This document shows, one piece after another, positions 53,671 to 62,302 of a DNA stretch of 64,000 nucleotides. Both the position numbers and the translations under genes were made by a program. Location: the NCBI GenBank assembly GCA_902749685.1, contig CACVKW010000609.1, forward strand, positions 18,822 through 82,821, given 5' to 3'. The notes beneath the pieces were generated by a model. That model was given only the letters and a program-made list of their open reading frames with translations. It was not told the origin of the DNA and ran no database searches. Source of the stretch: Olavius sp. associated proteobacterium Delta 1. GTDB lineage: Bacteria > Desulfobacterota > Desulfobacteria > Desulfobacterales > JAFDCJ01. How positions within the stretch are numbered: the stretch's first letter is position 1; every line of letters begins with the position of its first letter.

Positions 53671-56259
53671 CTACCTTTCCCGCAGCAGGGTTGCCGGCGG
53701 CTGCCGGAACACCATGCGGATGGCCGGCAGGGCGGCGGCCAGGGCCGTGATGATGATCAGCGGCAGCGACATGCCCAGGGCCCACCAGTCCACGCCGTAC
53801 AAAAACGTCCAGCCGAAAGATTGTCGATTGATCACGTAAACCAGCAAGTATGACAGGATAAAGCCGCACACGATTCCGGCCACCTCACCGGCCACTACCA
53901 TGAAAGCCGCTTCCCAGAATATCATTTTGCGGATCTGGCCGAAGCTGGCGCCGACCGCAAACAGGGTATTCAACTGGCGCGAGCGTTCCAGAACCATAAC
54001 GGTCAGGGTGGTCGTAATTCCTAATGCTGCAATCACCAGCGCAATCAACAGCAGCACCGTCGTGACGGCAAACGTTTCATCAAATACCCGCAGGATCCCG
54101 TCGCGCAAATCCCGGCCGCTGATCATTTCCAGCCTGTCGCCCCAGCGCCCGATAATTCTTTTTCGTAAACCGGCCACGGCACGGTCCAGATCCTGGTAGC
54201 GGTCCTGAAAAAAGAAGCGCAACCCGCTCCAGTGAGGATCATGATAGCGCGCCTTAAAGTGCGCCAGGGAATAAAAGACCACGCCGCCCTGGGTGCGAAA
54301 GTCCCGCACCACTGCTAATACCGGAAGCTCGACCAGGGAGTCTTCGATGCGGGCCCGAAACATATCCCCGACGGTCAACCCCGTGCGGTTTGAAAACACT
54401 TCGGATACCCCGACGCCCTCGCCGCGCTTCAGTCGTGGGCGTATGTTTTCCGGATCACCGGTCATCCAGAAAAAGTCCGCATAGCGAAAAAAAACGCTTA
54501 GATCCAGAATCTCAAATTCGAAAGGAAACTTTTCATATTTTAAAAAATAGCGCCGGTTGGGTACAATTTCGACCGGCGAGTCCATGGTCCGGAACCAGGC
54601 CATTGCCTCGGCGGAGATGGGATGACGGAATTCGTTGACTTCGTTTAGTTTCGGCGTCAAAAACAAATCACCGCTGACGGTTTGATAGGTCCAGACTTCA
54701 ACCGTTTGTCGAAAGCTGAAAATCATGATGACCAGCGACGCAAACAGCGCCACGGCAGTAATTAATGCCCCCACGGAGACCGCCGTGCGGCTGCCGCTGT
54801 CCCGGATGTAGCGCCCGGCCAGATAGGCAGGTGTGCCGGCTGCACGGTGCAAAACCGGTGACAGGACCCTGCCCAGCCGGGTCAAAAACCAGGGGGCCAA
54901 CAGCGCGAACCCGACAATAAGCAGTAGTATTGCAAGATACCCCGGCAATGGAATACCCAGCACACCGGGCAGCAGTGAGAGCGGCAAAACAAGGCTGATG
55001 CAAATCAAACCTCCCAGGGCAAGTTTGCGGGGCGATTTTCTCGCCTGCATGCCGTGCTGTGAAATCTCCAGTGCTTCTTTGGGGGACACCAGCATCGCTT
55101 CCCGGGCAGGCTGTAAAGCCGCCACAACGGAAATGAACACGGTCACGGCAAAACTCAGTACAATTTCCCAGATGCTGAGAGAAAGGGTGTCCACCTGAAC
55201 CCGCACAAAAAGAGTGGATATGGTCTGGCTGACACCGTGCAGCAGATATTTAACCAGAATACTGCTGATCGGCATCGCCAGCACCCAGCCAAGGAGTCCG
55301 AATAGCGCCCCCTCGGCCAGAAATATCAGCAAGAGTAAATAAGAAGAAGCTCCGGTGGAGCGCAGGACTGCCAGTTCGTGACGACGGGAGGCCGCATTTA
55401 ATGCCACCAGGCTGTATACGAGAAACATACCCACAAATAAAGAAGCAAAACTCAAAATTGAAAGGTTCAGCTGATAGGCCCGGATCATTCCCCGGCCGCT
55501 TTCTTTGGTGGCCGAAGGTGAGCTGAGTACAATGCTTTCAGGCAATATTCCGCGCAGGTCTGCCAGTTCCCGGTCGGCGGCAGCCGGATTGAGCTGCAGG
55601 TCAATGCGGTCCACCATGCCGTATGTACCGGTAAATTCCTGAAAGGTGGCAATGTCGGTGAGTGCCACCCGACCGCCTTCAACCATTGCCAGGCCCTGGG
55701 GATCCAGGATCCCGGCAATTCGAAATGCGGCCGTCTGCTGGGCATGCTCAAGGGGTATAATGGTGCCCCGCTGCCATTGATACCGGTCGGCCAGCGGTTT
55801 GCTGACGATCATGGTAGCGGGATATTTTAACAGATCCAGCCAGAAATCAGCTTGCTGCTTGTCCGCCCCATGCGTTTGCCAGGTACGCAGGGGTCGATCC
55901 AAAATCGGATCAAATCCGATTAGCAGAAAAGGATCGGCCCCCTGCCGCGCCGGCCGGACGTATGTCGACAGCAGCGCAGAAGCGCTCTTGACGGCCGGAT
56001 GGCGCAATACCCCGGGAATCAATTCCTCCGGCACGCGTCCGCCCGGCCGGCTTAACACCCGGTCGGCCCGGCCGGCGATCAGATCCATACTTTTGGTAAA
56101 CGAATCCAGCGAGGCATGAATGGACAGCCTGACGCTGGTAAACACCGCCGCCCCCAGGGCAATACCGAATAACACGGTCAGTGCCCGTCCCGGGTGCTTG
56201 CGCATGTTACGCAGGCTGAACCAGATGAAAAATTTAAAGAAGAAAAAGATGTTCTGCAC
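53671..56259 (-). CDS. ABC transporter permease, FtsX type (AttF/AttG fused)
   Basis: An 862-aa membrane protein with the duplicated FtsX arrangement. The first half has an N-terminal helix (RALTVLFGIALGAAVFT), a large periplasmic MacB-like domain and three helices (about 265-395). The second half repeats this with another periplasmic domain and helices near the C-terminus ending in the conserved AAALPAIRMVFRQPPATLLRER. Such permeases do not import; they use mechanical work to move lipids or lipoproteins or to drive an attached protein. ATPase gene just upstream, AttH-like gene downstream, all minus strand. Confidence 0.9.
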   Translation of the reverse strand: MQNIFFFFKFFIWFSLRNMRKHPGRALTVLFGIALGAAVFTSVRLSIHASLDSFTKSMDLIAGRADRVLSRPGGRVPEELIPGVLRHPAVKSASALLSTYVRPARQGADPFLLIGFDPILDRPLRTWQTHGADKQQADFWLDLLKYPATMIVSKPLADRYQWQRGTIIPLEHAQQTAAFRIAGILDPQGLAMVEGGRVALTDIATFQEFTGTYGMVDRIDLQLNPAAADRELADLRGILPESIVLSSPSATKESGRGMIRAYQLNLSILSFASLFVGMFLVYSLVALNAASRRHELAVLRSTGASSYLLLLIFLAEGALFGLLGWVLAMPISSILVKYLLHGVSQTISTLFVRVQVDTLSLSIWEIVLSFAVTVFISVVAALQPAREAMLVSPKEALEISQHGMQARKSPRKLALGGLICISLVLPLSLLPGVLGIPLPGYLAILLLIVGFALLAPWFLTRLGRVLSPVLHRAAGTPAYLAGRYIRDSGSRTAVSVGALITAVALFASLVIMIFSFRQTVEVWTYQTVSGDLFLTPKLNEVNEFRHPISAEAMAWFRTMDSPVEIVPNRRYFLKYEKFPFEFEILDLSVFFRYADFFWMTGDPENIRPRLKRGEGVGVSEVFSNRTGLTVGDMFRARIEDSLVELPVLAVVRDFRTQGGVVFYSLAHFKARYHDPHWSGLRFFFQDRYQDLDRAVAGLRKRIIGRWGDRLEMISGRDLRDGILRVFDETFAVTTVLLLIALVIAALGITTTLTVMVLERSRQLNTLFAVGASFGQIRKMIFWEAAFMVVAGEVAGIVCGFILSYLLVYVINRQSFGWTFLYGVDWWALGMSLPLIIITALAAALPAIRMVFRQPPATLLRER

Positions 56260-56320
56260 GATTTAATAAGTTAAATGAGTTGATAGCGTTTGTTGCGTTT
56301 GAGCCCACCAAGGACTTAGT

Positions 56321-56357
56321 ATTGAGGAATTCAGGAATTTAGGAATTGTAGGAATTC
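56321..56357. repeat. Low-complexity repeat F (GGAATTTAGG type)
   Basis: GAGGAATTCAGGAATTTAGG-type units, matching those at 41645-41680. In the gap between the ATPase and permease genes of the ABC set. The remainder of the gap has no gene. Confidence 0.55.
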
Positions 56358-56493
56358 TATCTATTATTATAGATATTATCGATTAATCCCCCAAGGCCTG
56401 ACTTTCGAATTCATATCCTCAGTTCTCAGCACTCAGTCCGTAGTCCTTGTTCTTTTGCACTTCCGCATGCTTGCCGCGGCATAGTCCCTCCCT

Positions 56494-57213
56494 TCAGGGA
56501 CAACGACGGGCCCCACTTCCGATTTCATCAGTTATCATACCGTCTTTGAGAGTTATTTTATTTGTGGCAAGCGCGTCTGCCAGGGTGCTGTGAGTCGCTA
56601 TGATGACGGTCTGTTTCCCTTTACGGTTGAGCTCAGCCAGCAGTTCGATGACAACTTGCCCGTTGCGGCTGTCCAGATTACCGGTGGGTTCATCGGCCAG
56701 TACTATTGCCGGATCATTGATAAGCGCCCGGGCTATGGCCGTGCGCTGCATCTCGCCACCGGAGAGTTGGGCCGGCAGGTGCGTGAGGCGGGAATTAAGA
56801 CCAAGCCAGTCTATGAATTCCATGGCTTTTGATTTGATATCGTGGAAGGGTTTTCCGGCCAGCAGTCCGGGAAGACAGGCATTTTCCAGCACATTAAGCG
56901 TGGGCATCAAATTAAAAGACTGGAATACCATCCCCACGACTTCGCGCCGGAAATGGGTCAGGTCGGTGGCAGAGGCACGCGTGAGATTATGATCAGCCAC
57001 GGTTAACTCACCGCTGGTCGGTCGATCGAGGCCGGCCAGCAGAGACAATAATGTGCTTTTGCCGGATCCGCTTTCGCCCTTCAAAACAACCAGCTCACCG
57101 GCAGCAATTTCAAAATTGAGGTGATTAATACCAGCTACTTCACTGTAACCCAGTGAATATATTCGGGTCAGCTTCTTGGCGGCAATTACCGGTTGTGTGT
57201 TTTCAGATTGCAT
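56494..57213 (-). CDS. ABC transporter ATPase, LolD/MacB type (AttE-like)
   Basis: A 239-aa ATPase with Walker [13 protein letters not shown]-loop [13 protein letters not shown], signature [15 protein letters not shown], Walker [12 protein letters not shown] and switch-His in [15 protein letters not shown] is typical of the LolD/MacB/FtsE group that pairs with FtsX-type permeases. The ATG at 57213 is chosen over a frame open to 57420 because homologous sequence begins at [13 protein letters not shown] and the upstream codons are repeat-derived. Confidence 0.9.
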   Translation of the reverse strand: MQSENTQPVIAAKKLTRIYSLGYSEVAGINHLNFEIAAGELVVLKGESGSGKSTLLSLLAGLDRPTSGELTVADHNLTRASATDLTHFRREVVGMVFQSFNLMPTLNVLENACLPGLLAGKPFHDIKSKAMEFIDWLGLNSRLTHLPAQLSGGEMQRTAIARALINDPAIVLADEPTGNLDSRNGQVVIELLAELNRKGKQTVIIATHSTLADALATNKITLKDGMITDEIGSGARRCP

Positions 57214-57515
57214 GGCGAGGTCAAAAATGCTGGAGTAATGTAGAAAGGGCGCATTGGAAAAAATCCAGTACTCATCGTTTCTCTCAAATATTCTTGAAAA
57301 ATGAAATAGGGTTGGCCACGACTCGACTGAGTTCGCCGAAGTCCGTGCCGACCCCGATCCGGCAGGCACCCGTCGATGCAAATGCTTCGCCGCGCCAAGC
57401 GGTGATCTGCCCTGCGGCACATAGATTGCAATTGGATTCTAAACCGAGAATTCCTAAATCCCTAAATTCCCCAATCCCTGAATCCCTCAATCCCTAAATT
57501 CCCCAATCCCCTCCC
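57214..57515. other. Intergenic region with repeat F and unexplained codon-like stretch
   Basis: 302 bp. 57442-57511 is CCCAATCCCTGAATCCC-type repeat F. On the minus strand 57284-57430 reads a smooth frame (AAGQITAWRGEAFASTGACR, then IGVGTDFGELSRV) that looks protein-like but has no start or ribosome site; it might be a fragment of a lost gene. Otherwise nothing. Confidence 0.35.
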
Positions 57516-58175
57516 CTATTCAGCCAGGATCCCTTTCTTAACTGCATCCTCGATCAAAGTATTCACATAATCCCAGAGTTCCGGGGCAGCGTCTTGCACC
57601 GGTCGCATGCGTTCGTGAACCTGACTGCTGTTGATATGGTTCGCCTGCCAGGTTTGGCCGTCGGTAAAATAATTGTGCAAAAACGGCTGTACCCGGTCCA
57701 GCGCATTGGCAAATCGGGACTCGGGAGTTTCTCTTTTTTCGAACTCATCCCAGAGAGCTCGAAATTCGGCGGCCTGACCGGCAGGCAAAAGACCAAAAAT
57801 TCGATCGGCGGCAATTCCTTCCCGCTGGGCCTGGTTTTCCCGGCCCTTGTCATCATAGCAATAGGTATCACCGGCATCAATTTCAACCAGGTCATGTATC
57901 ACCAGGATTTTCATCACGTGAAACATATCAATATCCGATTCCTTTGAATACTCCGCTAAAACCGGAACCAACAGGGCGATATGCCACGAGTGCTCGGCCG
58001 AATTCTCCCGTCGCGATCGATCCATTAAAATGGTCTGCCGCAGAACATGTTTGAGTTTATCGACTTCAAGGATAAACTCGATCTGCTTTTTCAACCGCGA
58101 GCTTTGTCCGGGAATCAATTTTTGATCAACATCATTTGCGGTGGTACTTTTCTTACTCGAATCTAACATCATCAT
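57516..58175 (-). CDS. HD-domain metal-dependent hydrolase (HDDC2/YfbR-like)
   Basis: A 219-aa protein. H62 in NSAEHSWH, the HD pair H94-D95 in VIHDLVEIDAGD and distal D160 in ANALDRVQPF make the metal site of HD phosphohydrolases. Close relatives dephosphorylate nucleoside monophosphates. Three consecutive ATG codons occur at 58175, 58172 and 58169; GGGAG at 58180-58184 is best spaced for the second. No operon partner is evident. Confidence 0.88.
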   Translation of the reverse strand: MMMLDSSKKSTTANDVDQKLIPGQSSRLKKQIEFILEVDKLKHVLRQTILMDRSRRENSAEHSWHIALLVPVLAEYSKESDIDMFHVMKILVIHDLVEIDAGDTYCYDDKGRENQAQREGIAADRIFGLLPAGQAAEFRALWDEFEKRETPESRFANALDRVQPFLHNYFTDGQTWQANHINSSQVHERMRPVQDAAPELWDYVNTLIEDAVKKGILAE

Positions 58176-58544
58176 TCGGCTCCCTAATTTTCAAAAGCCA
58201 AGCGTATCCGCTCGACTCGCTTGCGGTTGGCTCCCAGGTCGGAATATCCGATTCTTGATGCCGATTTTACGTGAATCAAATTTTTTTCATCTGAAAATAA
58301 TAATTCCACGTCATCGACGAACTGAAAAATTAATGAGAAGTTGGCATAAATTTCTATTAACAGCAATATGATAGAATTAGAACAGTAAAGCCAGATACCT
58401 GATAAGCAAAAAGGATGTTGGTCAATTTAATCTCATTAATTTTCACCCTGCGGGCGAGCCGGAGACTTCCATGACCCTACAGGCCGCGCTTGCCGCGCCT
58501 TTCATTGTTAAGGGCTCAGCATAGTGCACGATAGCTTCGCCCTT

Positions 58545-58705
58545 AGGGTTCGCGCAAAAATAAATTCACAAATTTTAAGTGTTGAGGCGCCTGCCTGGCA
58601 AGGCGCGAAAGAGCAGGAATATCAGGCATATTCCAAGCTTTCGCAACGCCGCCAGGCGGGATGCATCGGCGCTTAAAATGTGAAGTTATTTTTGCGCGAG
58701 CCCTT
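58545..58705. repeat. 161-bp near-palindromic element
   Basis: Left arm from AGGGTTCGCGCAAAAATAA and TTCACAAATTTTAAG; right arm ending CTTAAAATGTGAAG then TTATTTTTGCGCGAGCCCTT. The arms match as reverse complements over about 37 bp with a few changes. The inner part also pairs (GCGCCTGCCTGGC with GCCGCCAGGCGGG; GAATATCAGGCATATTC forms its own small hairpin). It carries no gene, so it is a non-coding palindromic or MITE-like element. Confidence 0.65.
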
Positions 58706-58752
58706 AAGTGCCCCCGCTGTGCGGGATCACACATCTGATCTTACAAATTCAA

Positions 58753-58800
58753 GTGTGCGTCTTGCATATGAAAGTCTCCGACCCGTGCGAAATGCAGGTA
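58753..58800 (+). repeat. REP-A palindromic repeat, copy 5
   Basis: CTTGCATATGAAAGTCTCCG and ACCCGTGCGAAATGCAGGTA match the core of the other copies. It lies immediately downstream of the cytochrome gene, whose final codons (read from ACCTGAATTTTTCATG on the plus strand) also resemble the repeat's end. Confidence 0.75.
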
Positions 58801-60285
58801 TCACCTGAATTTTTCATGAAGCACCCGCCAGTCGTTCATTTCGAGCAGCGCCTGGGTTAATTGATAGCGGCCATCGGCATACACTCCGTAATCACCGCCG
58901 CACCCCATGGCCGATGCAAAGCGAATCGTGTTGGCATAAAATTGCCAGGTATCGGTCCATTTTTTCTCAATGGCTTCGTCGAAGGGATTGGCCTTAAGGT
59001 CAGCCAGACCCTTTTGCCAGATGTCGCGCATCATGTCGGTTGCGGTTAAAATTTCGGCATTGGTTTGGCGGATGGTGTTTTCAAATCTTTGCCACTGCCC
59101 CTTGACCCAGGAAGTCCCATGACAATTCAAACAGGCGGCCTGCATGGTTTTGCGCCGGGTGTCCATCTCTTTTTCGTCAATCAAATATTGCGCGGCAAAT
59201 TCACCATCTAAACTGGTGGGCAGCGGTTGGCCGTCTTTGTTGCGAATAACGCTCGTATCCGGGCTCCGGGGGTGCGGGTGAGCATATACCAGCCCGAATA
59301 TGCGCCACGGCAGCCGATTGTTCATCTGGTGGGTTCTTTCTGAAACGACTTCTTCATCCGTATTGACCAGCAAACTGATATGGCAGGCGGCACAGGTGGG
59401 TGCCGTAAAATCCTTGCCAATGGTCCAGGGCACCGCATTAAAATCCCACGATTTGTTCATGGCCGAATAAATATTGCCGTGCTTGCTGGCTTCATACACT
59501 TTAAAGGCCGGCACATCCGGTCCCACATGACACTCTTTGCAGGTATAGGGTTTGCGTGCCATTTCTATCGAAAAGGCGTGGCGCGTATGACAGGCAGCAC
59601 AGGAGCCCAGGCTGCCGTCCAAATTGATGCGGCCAACACCCTGATTGGGCCAGCCTTCGATAACGGGAAACTCCAGCTCTCCGGCAAGTTCGGTATCCCG
59701 GGTCTCGGTTCCGCTAACCTTGAGCCTGGTCCCGTGACAATAATAGCAAGTTTCCGCCTTTGTGGCCTCATCGGCCGGATCGAATTTTATTTTACCATCT
59801 TTGAATTCTTTGCGGCCGTTGATGCTGAGCTGCAGTTTATGGTACAGCTTGTTGGCGTCCAGGTTGTCGTAAGCATGCGACATCAGGTTTTTGGAATATT
59901 GCCCTGTTTCACTTGAGTGACAGGTCGCGCAATCGTTGGGGCTGACAACCACATGAATATCATGGCCGTTGTGTTCAAACGTGCCGGCATGGGCATCGGG
60001 TCTGAGCGTGTGGCATTCCGCACAACCCACCGTGTTGCTTTGCAGATTATCGGGCACCGTTTTGCTGGAAACTTTACGGGCCGGCCCATCAACGGCCAGG
60101 GCCTGTTTGGGGGTAATCTTTGAGTGGCGACTGTTTTGCCAGTCAGCGACAATGCCGGGATGAATCGAAGCGTGACACTCCAGACATTCTGCGGTCGCCT
60201 CGCTGACCGGTATGTCCGCCGCCAGACCTCCATCCACATTCAAAACCAATACGCCAAAAATTAGCACAAGCAGAGCGTTTTTCAT
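58801..60285 (-). CDS. Octaheme cytochrome c, hydroxylamine oxidoreductase (HAO)-like
   Basis: A 494-aa exported protein with AAAGGAG before the ATG at 60285 and a signal peptide ending at GLAA. There are exactly eight CxxCH motifs, starting at C34, C88, C119, C180, C229, C249, C298 and C385, the count and spacing style of the HAO/octaheme family. The conserved Tyr-rich C-terminal segment (GGDYGVYADGRYQLTQALLE) follows the last heme. Non-nitrifier members often reduce nitrite or hydroxylamine, or serve as periplasmic electron carriers; which applies here is unknown. A longer frame to 60372 overlaps the upstream gene and is rejected. Confidence 0.9.
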   Translation of the reverse strand: MKNALLVLIFGVLVLNVDGGLAADIPVSEATAECLECHASIHPGIVADWQNSRHSKITPKQALAVDGPARKVSSKTVPDNLQSNTVGCAECHTLRPDAHAGTFEHNGHDIHVVVSPNDCATCHSSETGQYSKNLMSHAYDNLDANKLYHKLQLSINGRKEFKDGKIKFDPADEATKAETCYYCHGTRLKVSGTETRDTELAGELEFPVIEGWPNQGVGRINLDGSLGSCAACHTRHAFSIEMARKPYTCKECHVGPDVPAFKVYEASKHGNIYSAMNKSWDFNAVPWTIGKDFTAPTCAACHISLLVNTDEEVVSERTHQMNNRLPWRIFGLVYAHPHPRSPDTSVIRNKDGQPLPTSLDGEFAAQYLIDEKEMDTRRKTMQAACLNCHGTSWVKGQWQRFENTIRQTNAEILTATDMMRDIWQKGLADLKANPFDEAIEKKWTDTWQFYANTIRFASAMGCGGDYGVYADGRYQLTQALLEMNDWRVLHEKFR

Positions 60286-60361
60286 GAAGGACTCCTTTAT
60301 GATGGAAATATTACACCTGACGCTGCGCTTATTAGCATATGATTTTAAAATTGTCCAAGCA

Positions 60362-60736
60362 TTACGTCCCATCGCCGATAAGCGGCAGTTCTTCCGTCAG
60401 TTTAAAAAGCACCAGATATTTGGCTTCTTCTTTTTCGTCGATATATTGCCGTTTGCGCAGTGATTGTAAAAGCTGGGTATCCTGCTCTTCTCTGACCTTG
60501 GTCAAATAAAGCCTTTTGCCCTTGTATCCGGGACCGTTCTCAACAAATAGATACGTTGCATGAGAATTTGACTGCAAATTGTGATGGGTGAGTCGATCGC
60601 GCATGATGAATGCCAAGCTCCCATCCTCCAGGATAGTGGGTCTGGCATAAACCGCTGCATCCACTTTGCCGGCATCATCGGCCGTTCCCAGAATGCCGAT
60701 GCCTTTAGTATTTTCGAAATATTCTTTAAGATCCAT
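60362..60736 (-). CDS. Pyridoxamine 5'-phosphate oxidase-like flavin-binding protein
   Basis: A 124-aa single-domain split-barrel protein, with GGAGGG just before the ATG. ILGTADDAGKVDAAVYARP and RDRLTHHNLQSNSHATYLF are typical of the PNPOx-like/FMN-binding group, and most such small members bind FMN or F420 and reduce small molecules. It ends 77 bp before the octaheme cytochrome on the same strand, suggesting cotranscription and a possible redox link. Divergent from the MBL gene. Confidence 0.85.
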   Translation of the reverse strand: MDLKEYFENTKGIGILGTADDAGKVDAAVYARPTILEDGSLAFIMRDRLTHHNLQSNSHATYLFVENGPGYKGKRLYLTKVREEQDTQLLQSLRKRQYIDEKEEAKYLVLFKLTEELPLIGDGT

Positions 60737-60753
60737 ATAACCCTCCTTAATAT

Positions 60754-60781
60754 TTGCAATAGTAATTTAATTTGTTATAGT
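60754..60781 (+). promoter_or_regulatory. Promoter candidate for the MBL-fold gene
   Basis: TTGCAA (60754-60759), 16 bp spacer, TATAGT (60776-60781) with a TG one base before it (extended -10). It lies 51 bp upstream of the ATG at 60832 in the divergent gap with the flavoprotein gene. Confidence 0.4.
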
Positions 60782-60831
60782 TCAATATTAAAAACTAATA
60801 CCAAAAAAGATAAAGAAAAGGGATCGTTCCA

Positions 60832-61497
60832 ATGAAAATTATGGAAAACCTGTGGCAGGTCGGTGGTGCTGAGTTCACAACAGTTGAGGATGCTGCAGTC
60901 TATCTGGTCCGGTTTAACGACAAGGCTATCCTGATCGATTCCGGTTGCGGCGAGGAGCATGATATGCTGGTGGAAAACATTTCAGAAGTATTACCGCCGG
61001 GTGTTGAGATCGAGTACCTGTTTTTGACCCACTGTCATTATGATCATACCGGCGGCGCACAGAAGGTTCGAGATCGATACGGCTGCAAAATAGTGGCCCA
61101 CGAGTTGGATACCGCATATCTGGAAAACGGCGACAACCAGGTAACAGCAGCCGCCTGGTATGATGCTCAAATGATTCCGCTAAAAATTGATTATAAAATC
61201 AAAGATAAAACAGAAACATTTCAAGTCGGCAATAGTCAGGTGATCGCCCACCACTGTCCGGGTCATTCCCCCGGATCGGTGGTCTACCTGGTAAAATTCG
61301 GCCCCACCAAGGTTCTTTTTGGTCAGGATGTCCACGGGCCACTGGATCCTTCTCTGTTATCCAACCGTGATGACTATCGGAATTCATTAAATTTTTTGCT
61401 TGATCTGGACGCGGACATTCTGTGCGAGGGGCATTTTGGCATCTATCGCGGTAAAGATAAAGTTAAACAATTTATCGGATCGTTTTTACAAAGCTAA
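60832..61497 (+). CDS. MBL-fold metallohydrolase
   Basis: A 221-aa protein with the full dinuclear metal site: H67-x-H69-x-D71-H72 in THCHYDHTGG, H145 in CPGHSPGS, D166 in FGQDVHG and H201 in CEGHFGIY. This is the glyoxalase II-like subgroup that hydrolyses thioesters, lactones or related bonds; the metal ligands are also those of flavodiiron proteins, but the flavodoxin half is absent. Divergent from the PNPOx-like gene, with which it shares a 95 bp gap. Substrate unknown. Confidence 0.9.
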   Translation: MKIMENLWQVGGAEFTTVEDAAVYLVRFNDKAILIDSGCGEEHDMLVENISEVLPPGVEIEYLFLTHCHYDHTGGAQKVRDRYGCKIVAHELDTAYLENGDNQVTAAAWYDAQMIPLKIDYKIKDKTETFQVGNSQVIAHHCPGHSPGSVVYLVKFGPTKVLFGQDVHGPLDPSLLSNRDDYRNSLNFLLDLDADILCEGHFGIYRGKDKVKQFIGSFLQS

Positions 61498-61525
61498 CGT
61501 GGGGGCAGAATCTCGCTAAAATTTC

Positions 61526-61620
61526 AGCCACGAAGACACGAAGAATGATTGGAAGCTTAAATTTGAACGAATAGTAAAAAAACAATGTTTTAATTCTTTG
61601 TGTCTTCGTGACTTGGTGAC
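61526..61620. repeat. Inverted CCACGAAGACACGAAG repeat pair
   Basis: AGCCACGAAGACACGAAGAA (61526-61545) faces TTCTTTGTGTCTTCGTGAC (61594-61612). A degenerate single arm occurs at 13407-13430. It lies between the convergent MBL and J-domain genes and could form a bidirectional transcript end. Confidence 0.65.
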
Positions 61621-61634
61621 AATAGAAATTTAGG

Positions 61635-62204
61635 TTAAGACAGTTCTTCGCGATTAAATTTACGGTACTCGGCCAATTCGTCCTGCAGAGAATTGATTAT
61701 GGCTGACAGGACCGCAAAATCATCCAACAAGCCTATCACCGGTATGTAATCGGGTATGAGATCCAGCGGCACGACGAAATACAGCAAACCGCCTCCGATT
61801 ATACCCGTAAGCGTCGGATGAAGCTTGTATCTGCCTTTGATTGATTCAATAAAAAGCGCGTACAGGTCCTTGAGGTCTTTTAAGATTTGCTTTAAAATGG
61901 GGGAGGCTTTTTCTACCTTCTCCCAAAATGCTTTTTCATTTAATATTTTCCCGAAATCTTTTCCGTTGGTATAGCGCAGCATTCTGTCGTACTGTTTTCG
62001 TTGTTCGGGATCGCTCAAAACACTGTACGCCTGATTCAGTATTTTGGTTGTTTCCTCAGCTTCTGCCAGACGGTCGGCATTCTTATCCGGATGCCAGATT
62101 TTTAGCTGATCATGATAGGCCCGCTTAATCTCCCCTGCACTGGCTTTGGGATTGATCCCAATCATCTCATAATAATTTACAATTTTTTCCGATTTTTTTT
62201 GCAT
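61635..62204 (-). CDS. J-domain / DUF1232 fusion protein
   Basis: A 189-aa protein. Residues ~8-75 are a J domain with the diagnostic HPD at 38-40 (KIWHPDKN), which activates DnaK-type chaperones. Residues ~125-168 are a DUF1232 (YkvA-like) domain, with LLYFVVPLDLIPDYIPVIGL and DDFAVL, probably membrane-associated. There is no Gly/Phe or zinc-finger region as in DnaJ. It would recruit Hsp70 to the membrane. The start codon lies inside a REP-A copy, so the leader is repeat-derived. Confidence 0.88.
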   Translation of the reverse strand: MQKKSEKIVNYYEMIGINPKASAGEIKRAYHDQLKIWHPDKNADRLAEAEETTKILNQAYSVLSDPEQRKQYDRMLRYTNGKDFGKILNEKAFWEKVEKASPILKQILKDLKDLYALFIESIKGRYKLHPTLTGIIGGGLLYFVVPLDLIPDYIPVIGLLDDFAVLSAIINSLQDELAEYRKFNREELS

Positions 62205-62244
62205 TTATGTTTCTATCAGCTCCGGCTCGTGCAGAATTCAGGTA
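62200..62244 (+). repeat. REP-A palindromic repeat, copy 6 (degenerate)
   Basis: GCATTTATG, then AGCTCCGGCTCGTGCAGAATTCAGGTA matches the core of the family in two parts (CTCCGGCTCGTGC and AATTCAGGTA). The left end overlaps the first codon of the J-domain gene. Confidence 0.65.
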
Positions 62245-62302
62245 TGAACAGGTTGAAGATATCAGAGATCGCAATATGGTGCAAGTGGCGGCGCAGTGGG
62301 CC

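Larger units (their letters stand above)
58176..58800. other. Repeat-filled intergenic region
   Basis: 625 bp between two minus-strand genes. The first ~200 bp is AT-rich upstream DNA of the HD gene, and 58545-58705 is a large near-palindrome. 58753-58800 is REP-A copy 5. No gene recognised. Confidence 0.5.

Noticed and set aside
57214..57420. N-terminal extension of the LolD-type ATPase
   Set aside because: 69 extra residues without similarity to ABC ATPases; the start at 57213 matches family length.
60286..60372. Longer start for the octaheme cytochrome
   Set aside because: It overlaps the upstream flavoprotein gene and hides the signal peptide; AAAGGAG fits 60285.
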